Below are positions 1 through 7,646 of a DNA stretch of 64,000 nucleotides, in pieces. The notes beneath the pieces were generated by a model. It was not told where the DNA came from and made no database searches. It saw only the letters and a list, made by a program, of their open reading frames with translations. Where the stretch lies: NCBI RefSeq assembly GCF_040363165.1, contig NZ_BSRG01000003.1, positions 62,001 through 126,000 of the forward strand, in the 5' to 3' direction. The stretch is from Thermus sp. LT1-2-5. GTDB taxonomy: Bacteria; Deinococcota; Deinococci; Deinococcales; Thermaceae. Within the stretch, counting starts at the first letter, position 1. Every line of letters starts with the position of its first letter. A program made the position numbers and the translations under genes.

Positions 1-627
1 TAAGTATAGGGCGGGGCGGTTTCCCGCCCGCCGCCCCGCCCGGTCCGCCTCCCCGTAGGGAGGACGGGCCTCGGGGGCGAGGAAACCCGCTTCCCCCTCC
101 GCCTCGGGGGGGCCCAGGAGGGCCCAAAGGTCTTCCCGGGAAAGGAAGCGGGCCTGGGTCCAGGGGCGCACCCCCTTCTCCCCCAGGCGGCGGTAAAGGG
201 CGGCCCAGGGGGAGAGGGCCTCGAGGACGCCCACCACAAGGGCCCCGCCCCGCCTCAAGACCCTCCGCGCCTCCCCCAAGGTCCGCTCCACGTCCGCCAC
301 GAACTCCAGGGTGGTAAAGAGGAGGACCACGTCAAAGGCCCCGTCCGCAAAGGGCAAAGCCTCCCCGTAAGCCGCCACCCATTCCACCCCGGGAGACCGC
401 CCCTCCCCCACCCGGCGCATGGCCGCCGAGGGCTCCACCCCCACCTTCCTGGGGTAGGGAAGGCGCCTGAGCCAGTACCCGGTCCCGGCGCCCACCTCCA
501 GGAGGCTCTCCCCGGGGGGAAGAAGCCCCCGTAAGGCCCGCTCCTCCTCGGCGATGACGAAGGCCCCCAAGGGGGTTTCGTACCAGGCCTCGTAGGCCTC
601 CGCCAGGCCCTGGAAGGGATCTTCCAC
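1..627 (-). CDS. Class I SAM-dependent methyltransferase, 3' end cut by window edge
   Basis: The frame is open from a GTG at 627 to the left edge (209 codons, no stop). The SAM-binding motif I reads LLEVGAGTGYW, followed by a motif II-like acidic strand end (VGVEPS), the FDVVLLFTTLEFV strand and the LRRGGALVVGV strand, the usual order of the Methyltransf_11 (UbiE-like) fold. The substrate cannot be told from these motifs. It starts 4 nt after the stop of the alpha-glucosidase gene on the same strand, so it is probably the last or a late gene of the proXWV-glucosidase transcript. The C-terminus lies outside the window, though little is likely missing because about 210 residues is typical for the family. 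Confidence 0.8.
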   Translation of the reverse strand, partial: MEDPFQGLAEAYEAWYETPLGAFVIAEEERALRGLLPPGESLLEVGAGTGYWLRRLPYPRKVGVEPSAAMRRVGEGRSPGVEWVAAYGEALPFADGAFDVVLLFTTLEFVADVERTLGEARRVLRRGGALVVGVLEALSPWAALYRRLGEKGVRPWTQARFLSREDLWALLGPPEAEGEAGFLAPEARPPYGEADRAGRRAGNRPALYL

Positions 628-631
628 GCCC

Positions 632-2221
632 TCAGTCTAACCGGAGCACCACGCCCTCCTCCGGGCGCAACCGGAGGCTTTCCCCCACCCCCTCCTCCCG
701 GTCCAGGTGGGTGGAGAGGACCTCCCGCCCCTTGCGGGGAAGGGAAAGCGCCTTTTCCCTATCCGTGAAGTTGAGGGCCACGAGCCAACCCTCCCCCCGC
801 AGGTAGGCGTAAACGCCCTCCTGGGCCCAGTAGGTGCGGTAAGCCCCATAGAGGAGCTCCGGGTCCTTCCGTAAGGCGATGAGGCGGCGCACCAGGTGGA
901 GCATGGAGCGGGGGTCCTGTTCCTGGGCGGCCACGTTGCGGGTCCGCCAGTCGGGGTTTAGGGGAAGCCAGGGCTCCGTGGTGGAAAATCCGGCGTAGGG
1001 GGAATCGTCCCAGGGCATGGGGGTGCGCTCGGGGTCGCGGCCCAGGGAGTGATAAGCCGTGGGCCTTCGGTCTTTCTGCCTGAGGGCCGCCGGATCCCGC
1101 ACCCGATCGGGGGGGATCTCCCCATTGGGGAGGGCAAGCTCGTCCCCGTAGTACCAGGTGGGGGTGCCCCGCAGGGTGAAGAGGAGCATGGCCGCCACCC
1201 GGGCCTGGGCCTCCCCCAGGCGGGAAGCCAGGCGGGGTTGGTCGTGGTTGCCCAGGACCCAGTTAGGCCAATCCGAGGGCCTGAGGAGGCGCTCGTACTC
1301 CTCCACGATGCGGGCGATGTTCTCGGGACGCCAGTCGGGAAGACCCTCGGTGATAAGGTTGAAGTTGAAAGGGAGATGGCAACCCGCTTGGTAGTAGCGC
1401 ACTAGGCGGTTAAGGGGAAGGTAAATCTCCCCCACCATGACCCGCTCCCGCCCCGGGCTGGAAAACTCGTCCAACACGAAACGCATCTCCCGCACGTAGG
1501 CATAGGTTTCGGGCTGGTCCTCGGTGAATAGGTGTTCGTGCCGGGCCCGATCCGGCAAGCCAGACCGCCAGTAGGGGCTCCCCGGCTCGTCCCGGAGGAG
1601 AAGATCTTCGGCCAAAAGCCAAAGGGTGTCCACCCGGAAGCCGTCCACCCCCCGCCTAAGCCAAAAGCGCATCACCTCGTAGATGGCCTCCCGCACCTCG
1701 GGGTTGCGCCAGTTGAGGTCGGGCTGCTCCGGGAGGAACTGGTGGAGGTAGTACTGGCCCGTCCCCTCGTCCAGGGTCCAGGCGGGGCCGCCAAAGAAGC
1801 TCTGCCAGTTGTTGGGCGGGCCCCCACCCGGGGCAGGATCGGCCCAGACGTACCAGTCCCGCTTGGGGCTATTCCTAGAGGCCCGGGACTCCTGGAACCA
1901 AGGGTGCTCGCTGGAGGTGTGGTTGGGTACCAGGTCGATGAGCACCCTAATCCCCAGGGCGTGGGCCTCCGCCATCAAGCGGTCAAAGTCCTCCAGGCTG
2001 CCGAAGATGGGGTCCACGTCGCAGTAGTCGGCCACGTCGTAGCCGAAATCCTTCATGGGGCTTTTGTAAAAGGGGGAAAGCCAGATGGCGTCCACCCCCA
2101 GGGACTTTAGGTAGGGAAGCCGCCGCCTCACCCCCTCGAGGTCCCCGATACCGTCGCCGTTGGTGTCCTGGAAGCTCCGGGGGTAAACCTGGTAGATCAC
2201 CGCCTCTTTCCACCAACTCAT
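632..2221 (-). CDS. GH13 alpha-glucosidase, probably trehalose/oligo-1,6-glucoside hydrolysing
   Basis: 529 aa cytoplasmic enzyme with no signal peptide. It has the complete GH13 set: DLVPNHTS near residue 97-103, nucleophile Asp198 in GFRVD, acid Glu265 in MVGEI and the transition-state Asp327 in GNHD. The QPDLNW loop near 166-171 is typical of alpha-glucosidase/oligo-1,6-glucosidase members. The T. thermophilus HB27 enzyme of this type is known to hydrolyse trehalose, so trehalose recycling is a reasonable inference here. Its ATG overlaps the proV stop (ATGA), which implies translational coupling to the betaine-type transporter and co-expression under osmotic control. Which disaccharide is preferred cannot be read from the sequence. 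Confidence 0.9.
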   Translation of the reverse strand: MSWWKEAVIYQVYPRSFQDTNGDGIGDLEGVRRRLPYLKSLGVDAIWLSPFYKSPMKDFGYDVADYCDVDPIFGSLEDFDRLMAEAHALGIRVLIDLVPNHTSSEHPWFQESRASRNSPKRDWYVWADPAPGGGPPNNWQSFFGGPAWTLDEGTGQYYLHQFLPEQPDLNWRNPEVREAIYEVMRFWLRRGVDGFRVDTLWLLAEDLLLRDEPGSPYWRSGLPDRARHEHLFTEDQPETYAYVREMRFVLDEFSSPGRERVMVGEIYLPLNRLVRYYQAGCHLPFNFNLITEGLPDWRPENIARIVEEYERLLRPSDWPNWVLGNHDQPRLASRLGEAQARVAAMLLFTLRGTPTWYYGDELALPNGEIPPDRVRDPAALRQKDRRPTAYHSLGRDPERTPMPWDDSPYAGFSTTEPWLPLNPDWRTRNVAAQEQDPRSMLHLVRRLIALRKDPELLYGAYRTYWAQEGVYAYLRGEGWLVALNFTDREKALSLPRKGREVLSTHLDREEGVGESLRLRPEEGVVLRLD

Positions 2222-3459
2222 GGACCGGAGTCTACCCCTCGGTCCGTAGAAGGGGAAGCCTCCCCCACCGGGGGCGTGTACCGGCGGGCCATGGCGGCGA
2301 GGAACCTCCCCCGGGTGACGATGCCAAGAAACTTCCCCGCATCGTCCACCACAGGAAGAGGCAAGGGCGTTTCGCTAAACAAAGGCAGGGCTACTTCGAG
2401 GGTCTGGTCAGGCCGTAACGTGGGCAAAGGTTCCAGGTACGGGCTAAGATCCTTCCCATCCCCCCCTGCTTTTAAGGCCTCGGCGAGTTTTTCCGCCCGT
2501 ACCACCCCCTTGAACTGCCCTTGGGTGTCCACCACGTAGGCGCTTCCCACACCCGCCTGGCCCATCTTGCGCAAGGCAGCCCGCAGGCCCTCTCGGCCCA
2601 GGATTACCGTCACCGCTTCCAACAGGAGCCCTTCTACCCGGTAGACCTTAGCCGGGTTCACGCCCTCCACAAAAGCGGCCACGTAGTCGTCGGCGGGCTG
2701 GGCTAGGATCTCCTCGGGGGTACCCACCTGCACAATCTCCCCGTCCCGCATGATGGCGATACGGTCCCCCAGCTTCAACGCCTCGTCCAGGTCATGGGTG
2801 ACGAAAAGAATGGTCTTTTTCAATTCCTCTTGAAGGCGTAAAAGCTCGTCTTGCATCTCCTTCCGGATCAAGGGGTCCAGCGCACTGAAGGCCTCATCCA
2901 TGAGTAGGACCGGGGGGTCGGCGCAAAGAGCCCGAGCCAACCCCACGCGTTGCTTCTGGCCACCCGAAAGCTGCACCGGATAGTTGTTCTCGTAACCCGC
3001 TAGTCCCACCCGAGCTAACCAGGCCCTCGCCCGCTCCTCCCGCTCTCTTTTTGGCACTCCCTTGAGTTCTAAGGGGAACGCCACGTTCTGGAGCACGGTG
3101 CGATGGGGCAAGAGGGCGAAGTGCTGGAACACCATACCGAAGGTCGCTTGGCGAAAGCGCAAAAGCTCTCGCCGGTTGAGGGCTGTGACCTCGGTGTCCC
3201 CCACACAAATCCGGCCCGCCGTGGGATCAATAAGGCGGTTCACCGCACGCAGAAGCGTGGACTTCCCCGACCCCGAAAGCCCCATAATGACGAAAAGTTC
3301 TCCTTTTTGGACCTCGAGGTTCACATTCCTAAGAGCCACCACGTGGCGGGTCGTCTGGAAAATCTCGTCCTTCTTGCGCCCTTGGCGTACTTCCTCCAAC
3401 ACCCGCCTCGCTCGGGGTCCAAAGATTTTGTAGACGCTCTCAATGCGGACAAAGCTCAT
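2218..3459 (-). CDS. proV: Glycine betaine/proline-type ABC transporter ATPase with CBS domains
   Basis: 413 aa ATPase of the ProV/OpuAA family that energises ProW. Walker A is GLSGSGKST at residues 60-68, the signature LSGGQ at 164-168 and Walker B VLLMDE at 184-189, with the long N-terminal leader typical of ProV before the P-loop. Residues about 270-400 form two CBS repeats (for example [13 protein letters not shown] near the end), which in OpuA sense ionic strength at the membrane. Start and stop overlap by 4 nt with proW and with the glucosidase, so all three are translationally coupled. The actual substrate (betaine, proline or another compatible solute) is not determined by sequence. 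Confidence 0.93.
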   Translation of the reverse strand: MSFVRIESVYKIFGPRARRVLEEVRQGRKKDEIFQTTRHVVALRNVNLEVQKGELFVIMGLSGSGKSTLLRAVNRLIDPTAGRICVGDTEVTALNRRELLRFRQATFGMVFQHFALLPHRTVLQNVAFPLELKGVPKREREERARAWLARVGLAGYENNYPVQLSGGQKQRVGLARALCADPPVLLMDEAFSALDPLIRKEMQDELLRLQEELKKTILFVTHDLDEALKLGDRIAIMRDGEIVQVGTPEEILAQPADDYVAAFVEGVNPAKVYRVEGLLLEAVTVILGREGLRAALRKMGQAGVGSAYVVDTQGQFKGVVRAEKLAEALKAGGDGKDLSPYLEPLPTLRPDQTLEVALPLFSETPLPLPVVDDAGKFLGIVTRGRFLAAMARRYTPPVGEASPSTDRGVDSGP

Positions 3460-4301
3460 GCTTCCTCCCGGTAGCGGCGCATCACCCGCCGGCCCACCGC
3501 CTGGGTAAGGCGGTCCATCACAATGGCCATGGCCACGATGGCGACACCCGCTTCCGCACCCCTCCCCACATCGAGCCGTTGGATGCCCAGGAGCACCTCT
3601 TCCCCAAGCCCCCTCGCCCCGATCATGGAAGCGATGACCACCATAGCCAGGGCCATCATGGTGGTTTGGTTCACCCCCGCCATCAGGTTGGGAAGCGCCA
3701 AGGGAAGCTCCACCTTGAAGAGGCGTTGCCAGGAAGTAGTCCCAAAAGCCTCCGCCGCCTCCACCACCTCCCGGCTTACCAATCTCAAGCCCAGGTCCGT
3801 GAGGCGGATCATGGGCGGCGCAGCGTAAATCACGGTGGCAATCAGGGCGGGGACCTTGCCAAGCCCAAAAAGCAAGAGCGCAGGGATCAAGTAGACGAAG
3901 CTGGGCATGGTTTGCATGGCGTCCAGTAGGGGAAGCATGAAGGAACGGAAGCCGTCGCTCCGCCCCATGAGAATCCCCAAGGGAAGCCCTAGAACCACGG
4001 AGATCACCACCGAGGCCAACACCAAGGCCAACGTCTGCATCCCTTTATCCCAAAGCCCTAAGGCAGCTATAAGCCACACGGAAAAGGCCATGCCCACGGC
4101 GAAGAAAAAGCGTCGGGTAACAAACCAACCCAAAAGCGCGGCAAACCCCGCCAACCAGGGCCAGGAAAGACCGCGGAAAAACCCTTCAAAGGCCAGGATG
4201 AAGTGCAAAAGGGCGTTGGAGATCTGCTCAAACGTGTCGCCGTAGGCCCTGACCAGCCAGTTGATGAAAGCGTTAACCCATTCTCCCAGAGCGAGTTCCA
4301 T
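3456..4301 (-). CDS. proW: Glycine betaine/proline-type ABC transporter permease
   Basis: 281 aa integral membrane permease with about six hydrophobic segments. The cytoplasmic EAA loop that docks on the ATPase is visible as EVVEAAEAFGTTSWQRLF followed by PLALPNLMAG. Length and the N-terminal periplasmic/first-helix region match ProW/OpuAB. The start is ATG at 4301 with an AAGGAG-like site about 14 nt upstream and a closer GGAAG; no better start is seen. It is separated from proX by 71 nt containing a hairpin (4325-4352), whereas proV overlaps it directly, so binding protein and membrane complex can be expressed at different levels. Confidence 0.92.
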   Translation of the reverse strand: MELALGEWVNAFINWLVRAYGDTFEQISNALLHFILAFEGFFRGLSWPWLAGFAALLGWFVTRRFFFAVGMAFSVWLIAALGLWDKGMQTLALVLASVVISVVLGLPLGILMGRSDGFRSFMLPLLDAMQTMPSFVYLIPALLLFGLGKVPALIATVIYAAPPMIRLTDLGLRLVSREVVEAAEAFGTTSWQRLFKVELPLALPNLMAGVNQTTMMALAMVVIASMIGARGLGEEVLLGIQRLDVGRGAEAGVAIVAMAIVMDRLTQAVGRRVMRRYREEA

Positions 4302-4324
4302 GGCTTCCTAGCTCCTTCTCTTCA

Positions 4325-4352
4325 CAGGAGAAAAGCAGGGCCCAAAGGCCCT
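4325..4352 (-). terminator. Intra-operon hairpin (attenuator-like) between proX and proW
   Basis: On the minus strand AGGGCC-TTTG-GGCCCT is a perfect 6-bp stem with a 4-nt loop, followed by GCTTTTCTCC. The T-run is short, so it is more likely a partial terminator or 3'-end stabiliser for proX mRNA than a full stop. This is the usual way ABC operons make more binding protein than permease. Confidence 0.55.
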
Positions 4353-4372
4353 ACCTTATGCCAAAATGACCC

Positions 4373-5377
4373 TCAGAGGGCCCGCTTCACGCGCTCCGCT
4401 ACCTCGGCAGGAACCCACTTCGTCCAAAGGTCCTGGTAGTTGCGGAGGAAGTAAATGGCCGCTTCCTCCTCGCTGGCTTTCTGGTCCTCCATATAGGCAA
4501 GAAGCTTGCTCACCAATTCGTTAGAGGTGCGGTATTTCTCCAGGAACTCCACCACGGTAGGCGCCTCTTTCACAAGGCGAGCGTTCACGGCGATGTAAAC
4601 TGTCTCCAACGGGAAGGCGCAAGCCCGGGTAGGATTTTCCCTTTCCAAGAGCTCGTTCCAGACCTCAGGGTTGTAGGGGGACTCTTCCAGCATGGTTAGG
4701 TCATACTTACCCAAAACCCAGGTGGGACCCCAGTAGTAGAAGACGATGGGCCGGCCCCGCTCGTAAGCGGAAGCGATAGCAGCCACCAAAGCATCTGAGG
4801 TCCCAGGACGAAAATTGGTGAAATGACGGTCCAGTCCGTAGGCTTTGAGCTTTTTGGTGTTAATCTTTTCAGCAAACCAACCCAAAACCCCGTTGTAGAA
4901 ACGACCCTTGCTAGGCTCCTCGGGGTCGCGGAAAAGCCCTTTATATTTGGGCAGGTCAAAGACCGACTTCAGGTCCGGAGCCGCAGGCTTGATGCCCCGC
5001 TTCTCGTCCCCCTTGATGACGTAGGTGGGCACAAACCAGCCCTGGACAGCGTCGGGAAAGTTGACCCCTAAGCGCTGTATTTTCCCCTCCCTTTCCAGTT
5101 GGTCCACCACGTCCCGCGTAAGGTTGTACCAGATCTCCATAGAAACGTCCACATCTCCCCGACCTAGCCCCGTGATCAGGGGAATAGACGTGCCTGGAAG
5201 GGCGTCGGTTTTGCAACCAAAGCCCTTTTCAAGGATGAACTGCGCAATCCGATTGTGGACTCGAGCGCTCTCCCAGTCGTAATCAGCGAAAACAATCGTC
5301 CGGCTGGTTTCGCACTTTTGGGCCCAGGCCAAACCCACAAGGGCGAGGGCGACCACCAAAACCTCTTTGAACCTCAC
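4373..5377 (-). CDS. proX: Glycine betaine/proline-type ABC transporter substrate-binding protein
   Basis: 334 aa secreted protein of the ProX/OpuAC family. The chosen start is GTG at 5377, preceded by a strong AGGAGGTG site 5 nt away; an ORF open 10 codons further upstream lacks one. Residues 1-20 form a signal peptide (positive VRFKE, hydrophobic core, AWA-Q cleavage). The body has the family pattern with VFADYDWESARVHN near the N-terminus, GRGDVDVSMEIW and the FYYWGPTW segment that supplies aromatic residues to a cation-pi cage for quaternary ammonium ligands. No lipobox Cys is present. It is the promoter-proximal gene of the operon and is separated from proW by a hairpin. Confidence 0.92.
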   Translation of the reverse strand: MRFKEVLVVALALVGLAWAQKCETSRTIVFADYDWESARVHNRIAQFILEKGFGCKTDALPGTSIPLITGLGRGDVDVSMEIWYNLTRDVVDQLEREGKIQRLGVNFPDAVQGWFVPTYVIKGDEKRGIKPAAPDLKSVFDLPKYKGLFRDPEEPSKGRFYNGVLGWFAEKINTKKLKAYGLDRHFTNFRPGTSDALVAAIASAYERGRPIVFYYWGPTWVLGKYDLTMLEESPYNPEVWNELLERENPTRACAFPLETVYIAVNARLVKEAPTVVEFLEKYRTSNELVSKLLAYMEDQKASEEEAAIYFLRNYQDLWTKWVPAEVAERVKRAL

Positions 5378-5412
5378 GCCTTCACCTCCTGCAGGAAGCC
5401 TACCCACGGCTT

Positions 5413-5441
5413 TTTAGATGGCCGTTAAAGGCCCTTGTCTT
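5413..5441 (-). promoter_or_regulatory. Candidate proX promoter
   Basis: Minus-strand AAGACA (5441-5436) and TCTAAA (5418-5413) with a 17-nt spacer, 36 nt upstream of the proX GTG. Each hexamer matches consensus at 4 of 6 positions. The spacer contains one copy of the repeated octamer GCCGTTAA. Confidence 0.45.
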
Positions 5442-5536
5442 GCCTCTGGGATTTCCTTAAAGCCACGCTTGTTCACAAAGCCTGGTTTGCTCCCTTCTGA
5501 AGCCACGTTATTCCCCATTGCCGTTAACTAAACGGC
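5420..5536. repeat. Repeat cluster and inverted repeat in the proX-otsA divergent region
   Basis: The 215-nt gap between proX and otsA (5378-5592) holds GCCGTTAA at 5421-5428 and again at 5520-5527, the octamer AAGCCACG at 5460-5467 and 5500-5507 (40 nt apart), and a perfect inverted repeat GCCGTT-AACTA-AACGGC at 5520-5536 that sits just upstream of the otsA -35. The pattern is that expected for regulator sites controlling both directions. The binding protein is unknown and no regulator gene lies nearby. Confidence 0.5.
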
Positions 5537-5554
5537 CTTTAGCAAATTCTCATG

Positions 5555-5585
5555 TTGTTCTGCGTATCCCTGCGCCCTCTATGCT
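5555..5585 (+). promoter_or_regulatory. Candidate otsA promoter
   Basis: TTGTTC (5555-5560) and TATGCT (5580-5585) with a 19-nt spacer, slightly long. The -10 ends 7 nt before the otsA ATG at 5593, so the transcript would begin at or within a base or two of the start codon. No Shine-Dalgarno sequence is needed under that model. Confidence 0.55.
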
Positions 5586-5592
5586 GGAAAGC

Positions 5593-6942
5593 ATGAGGCT
5601 CATCATTGTGGCCAACCGCGCCCCTTTTCGCTCCACCCCGGAGGGCTTGATCCCGGCGGTGGGTGGACTCGCCACGGCCCTACTTCCCGTACTGGAAGCG
5701 CGAACAGGGGTTTGGGTGGCCGCTGGGGAGTGGAAGGAAAAGGGGAAAAGCGCTCCCCCCAGGAAAAGCCAGGTGCGGCTAGAGCAAGTCTTTCTGCCAG
5801 AAAAGGAATGGCAAGGCTATTACGGAGGGTTCTCTAACCGGGTTCTCTGGCCCCTCTTCCACTACTTTTTGGAGCGGGTAGAGCTAAGGCGGGACTTTTA
5901 CCTGGACTACCAGCGAGCCAACCGCCGTTTCGCCGAAAAGGTGCTGTCCCTCTACCAGGAAGGGGACACCATCTTCGTCCAGGACTATCACCTCCTCCTT
6001 CTTCCTCGCCTTCTTCGGGAAAGGATCCCCGGGCGCATTGGCTTCTTTTTCCACATCCCCTGGCCCTCCAGCGGGGTCTTCCGCATCCTCCCTTGGGGAA
6101 GGTCTTTGGTGGACGGGGTCCTGGGTGCTGACCTCATCGGCTTCCACACCCCAGAGTACGTGGAGAACTTTCTCAGGACCGCCGCCCACTACGGCTACCT
6201 CGTGGAGGGAAATACCGTTCGGGTAGGGGAAAGATGGGTACGGGTGGAGGCCCATCCTTTGGGAATCGATACCGGGCGTTTTTTGGAATTCGCGCAAGAC
6301 CCTTGGATTGGCCTCCACGCCCGGGCCTTAAAACGGCTTGCAGGAGTAGATCGTCTGATCCTGGGGGTGGACCGCTTAGACTACACCAAAGGAATCTTGG
6401 AGCGCCTTCTCGCCTACGAACGCCTGCTCCAGTCTTACCCGCAATGGCGAGGCCGGGTAGCCTTTTTCCAGATCGCCACACCCAGCCGTACTAGCGTCCA
6501 CGCCTACCAGGAACTCAAGCGCCGAGTGGACGAGGTGGTGGGTCGGATCATGGGGAGCTTTTTGCGGGAGGACTGGGTACCCTTACGCTACTTTTACCAA
6601 AGCTACACCCAAGACGAGCTAGCCGCCTTCTACCGGGCGGCGGACGTAGCCCTCATTACCCCTTTAAGGGACGGAATGAACCTGGTGGCGATGGAATACG
6701 CCTACACCACGGGTGAAGGAGTCCTGGTGCTTTCCAACCTCGCGGGGGCAGCGGAATATCTGAAGGAAGCCCTTTTGGTAAACCCTTACGACCTGGACGG
6801 GATGGCAGCCGCCTTAGATCGAGCCTTACGCATGCCCGAAGGGGAAAAGCAAGAAAGGCTCGCCGCTTTGAAAAAACGGATCCAAGCCCTGGACGTTCAA
6901 GGTTGGGCAGAGCGGTTCCTCCAATCTTTGGAAAAAGCATGA
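5593..6942 (+). CDS. otsA: Trehalose-6-phosphate synthase (GT20)
   Basis: 449 aa cytoplasmic glycosyltransferase that joins UDP- or ADP-glucose to glucose 6-phosphate. GT20 motifs are intact: NRAPF at the N-terminus, GGL near residue 24, VQDYHL 129-134, HIPWPS 154-159, GFHT 183-186, HPLGID, GVDRLDYTKGI and PLRDGMNLVAMEY. The start is ATG 5593 because family members begin MRL(I/V)VVANR and a TATGCT -10 lies 7 nt upstream; a 25-codon in-frame extension to 5518 overlaps the promoter and is rejected. The stop overlaps the otsB ATG (ATGA). OtsA/OtsB plus TreS is the trehalose gene set studied in T. thermophilus RQ-1. Confidence 0.96.
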   Translation: MRLIIVANRAPFRSTPEGLIPAVGGLATALLPVLEARTGVWVAAGEWKEKGKSAPPRKSQVRLEQVFLPEKEWQGYYGGFSNRVLWPLFHYFLERVELRRDFYLDYQRANRRFAEKVLSLYQEGDTIFVQDYHLLLLPRLLRERIPGRIGFFFHIPWPSSGVFRILPWGRSLVDGVLGADLIGFHTPEYVENFLRTAAHYGYLVEGNTVRVGERWVRVEAHPLGIDTGRFLEFAQDPWIGLHARALKRLAGVDRLILGVDRLDYTKGILERLLAYERLLQSYPQWRGRVAFFQIATPSRTSVHAYQELKRRVDEVVGRIMGSFLREDWVPLRYFYQSYTQDELAAFYRAADVALITPLRDGMNLVAMEYAYTTGEGVLVLSNLAGAAEYLKEALLVNPYDLDGMAAALDRALRMPEGEKQERLAALKKRIQALDVQGWAERFLQSLEKA

Positions 6943-7628
6943 AGGCAGAGAAACCGGTTTTCTTCTTGGACTACGACGGCACGCTTGCCCCATTAGCGAA
7001 AAAACCCGAGGAGGCTGTTCCCCACCCCGAGGCCCCTCAGGTCCTAAAAATGCTTTGGGCACGCTACCCGGTCTATGTGGTTACGGGGAGGCGAGTAAAG
7101 GACCTGGAAGTCTTGCTGCCCCTTCCTGGCCTGCCCGTGGTAGGTGGGCATGGATTAGAAGAGGGTGTTTTGTTCGGGGAGGTGCGGCCTCTTTACCCAG
7201 TAAACCTAAATCCCGTGCGGAAAAGGCTTCCCCCCTGCCCCGGAGTGCGGGTGGAGGACAAGGGGTTTGCCCTTGCCCTTCACTACCGTGGAGCGGAAAA
7301 CGAGGAGGAAGCCGAGGCCTGCCTGAAAGCCTGGCTAGAGGGGATAAAAGACCTTTTTGCCACCCTAAACCTGGAAGCCCTGCCCGGCAAAAAGGTCCTG
7401 GAGATTAAGCTTAAGGGGGTAGACAAGGGCCAGGCGGTTCTAAGGCTCCTAAAGCGGCATCCTCACCATACCCCCATCTATATCGGGGACGATATCACCG
7501 ACGAGGCGGCCTTTGCGGCTCTCGAGGGCCTGGGCCTCACCTTTAAGGTGGGGGAGGGCCCCACCCGGGCAAAAGGAAGGCTTAAGGACGTGGAGGAGGT
7601 GTTGACCTACTTGAAAACTTACCTCTAA
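6939..7628 (+). CDS. otsB: Trehalose-6-phosphate phosphatase (HAD family)
   Basis: 229 aa HAD-superfamily phosphatase that releases trehalose from trehalose 6-phosphate. Motif I is DYDGT with nucleophile Asp11 and acid Asp13, motif II is VVTGRR, and motif IV is GDDITDEAAF near residues 180-190. The start is ATG 6939, overlapping the otsA stop by 4 nt; an earlier in-frame start at 6903 would lie deep inside otsA and before the family N-terminus. It is followed after 18 nt by treS, so all three genes probably form one transcript. Confidence 0.95.
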   Translation: MKAEKPVFFLDYDGTLAPLAKKPEEAVPHPEAPQVLKMLWARYPVYVVTGRRVKDLEVLLPLPGLPVVGGHGLEEGVLFGEVRPLYPVNLNPVRKRLPPCPGVRVEDKGFALALHYRGAENEEEAEACLKAWLEGIKDLFATLNLEALPGKKVLEIKLKGVDKGQAVLRLLKRHPHHTPIYIGDDITDEAAFAALEGLGLTFKVGEGPTRAKGRLKDVEEVLTYLKTYL

Positions 7629-7646
7629 CCGCCTAGCCTTGAGGCC

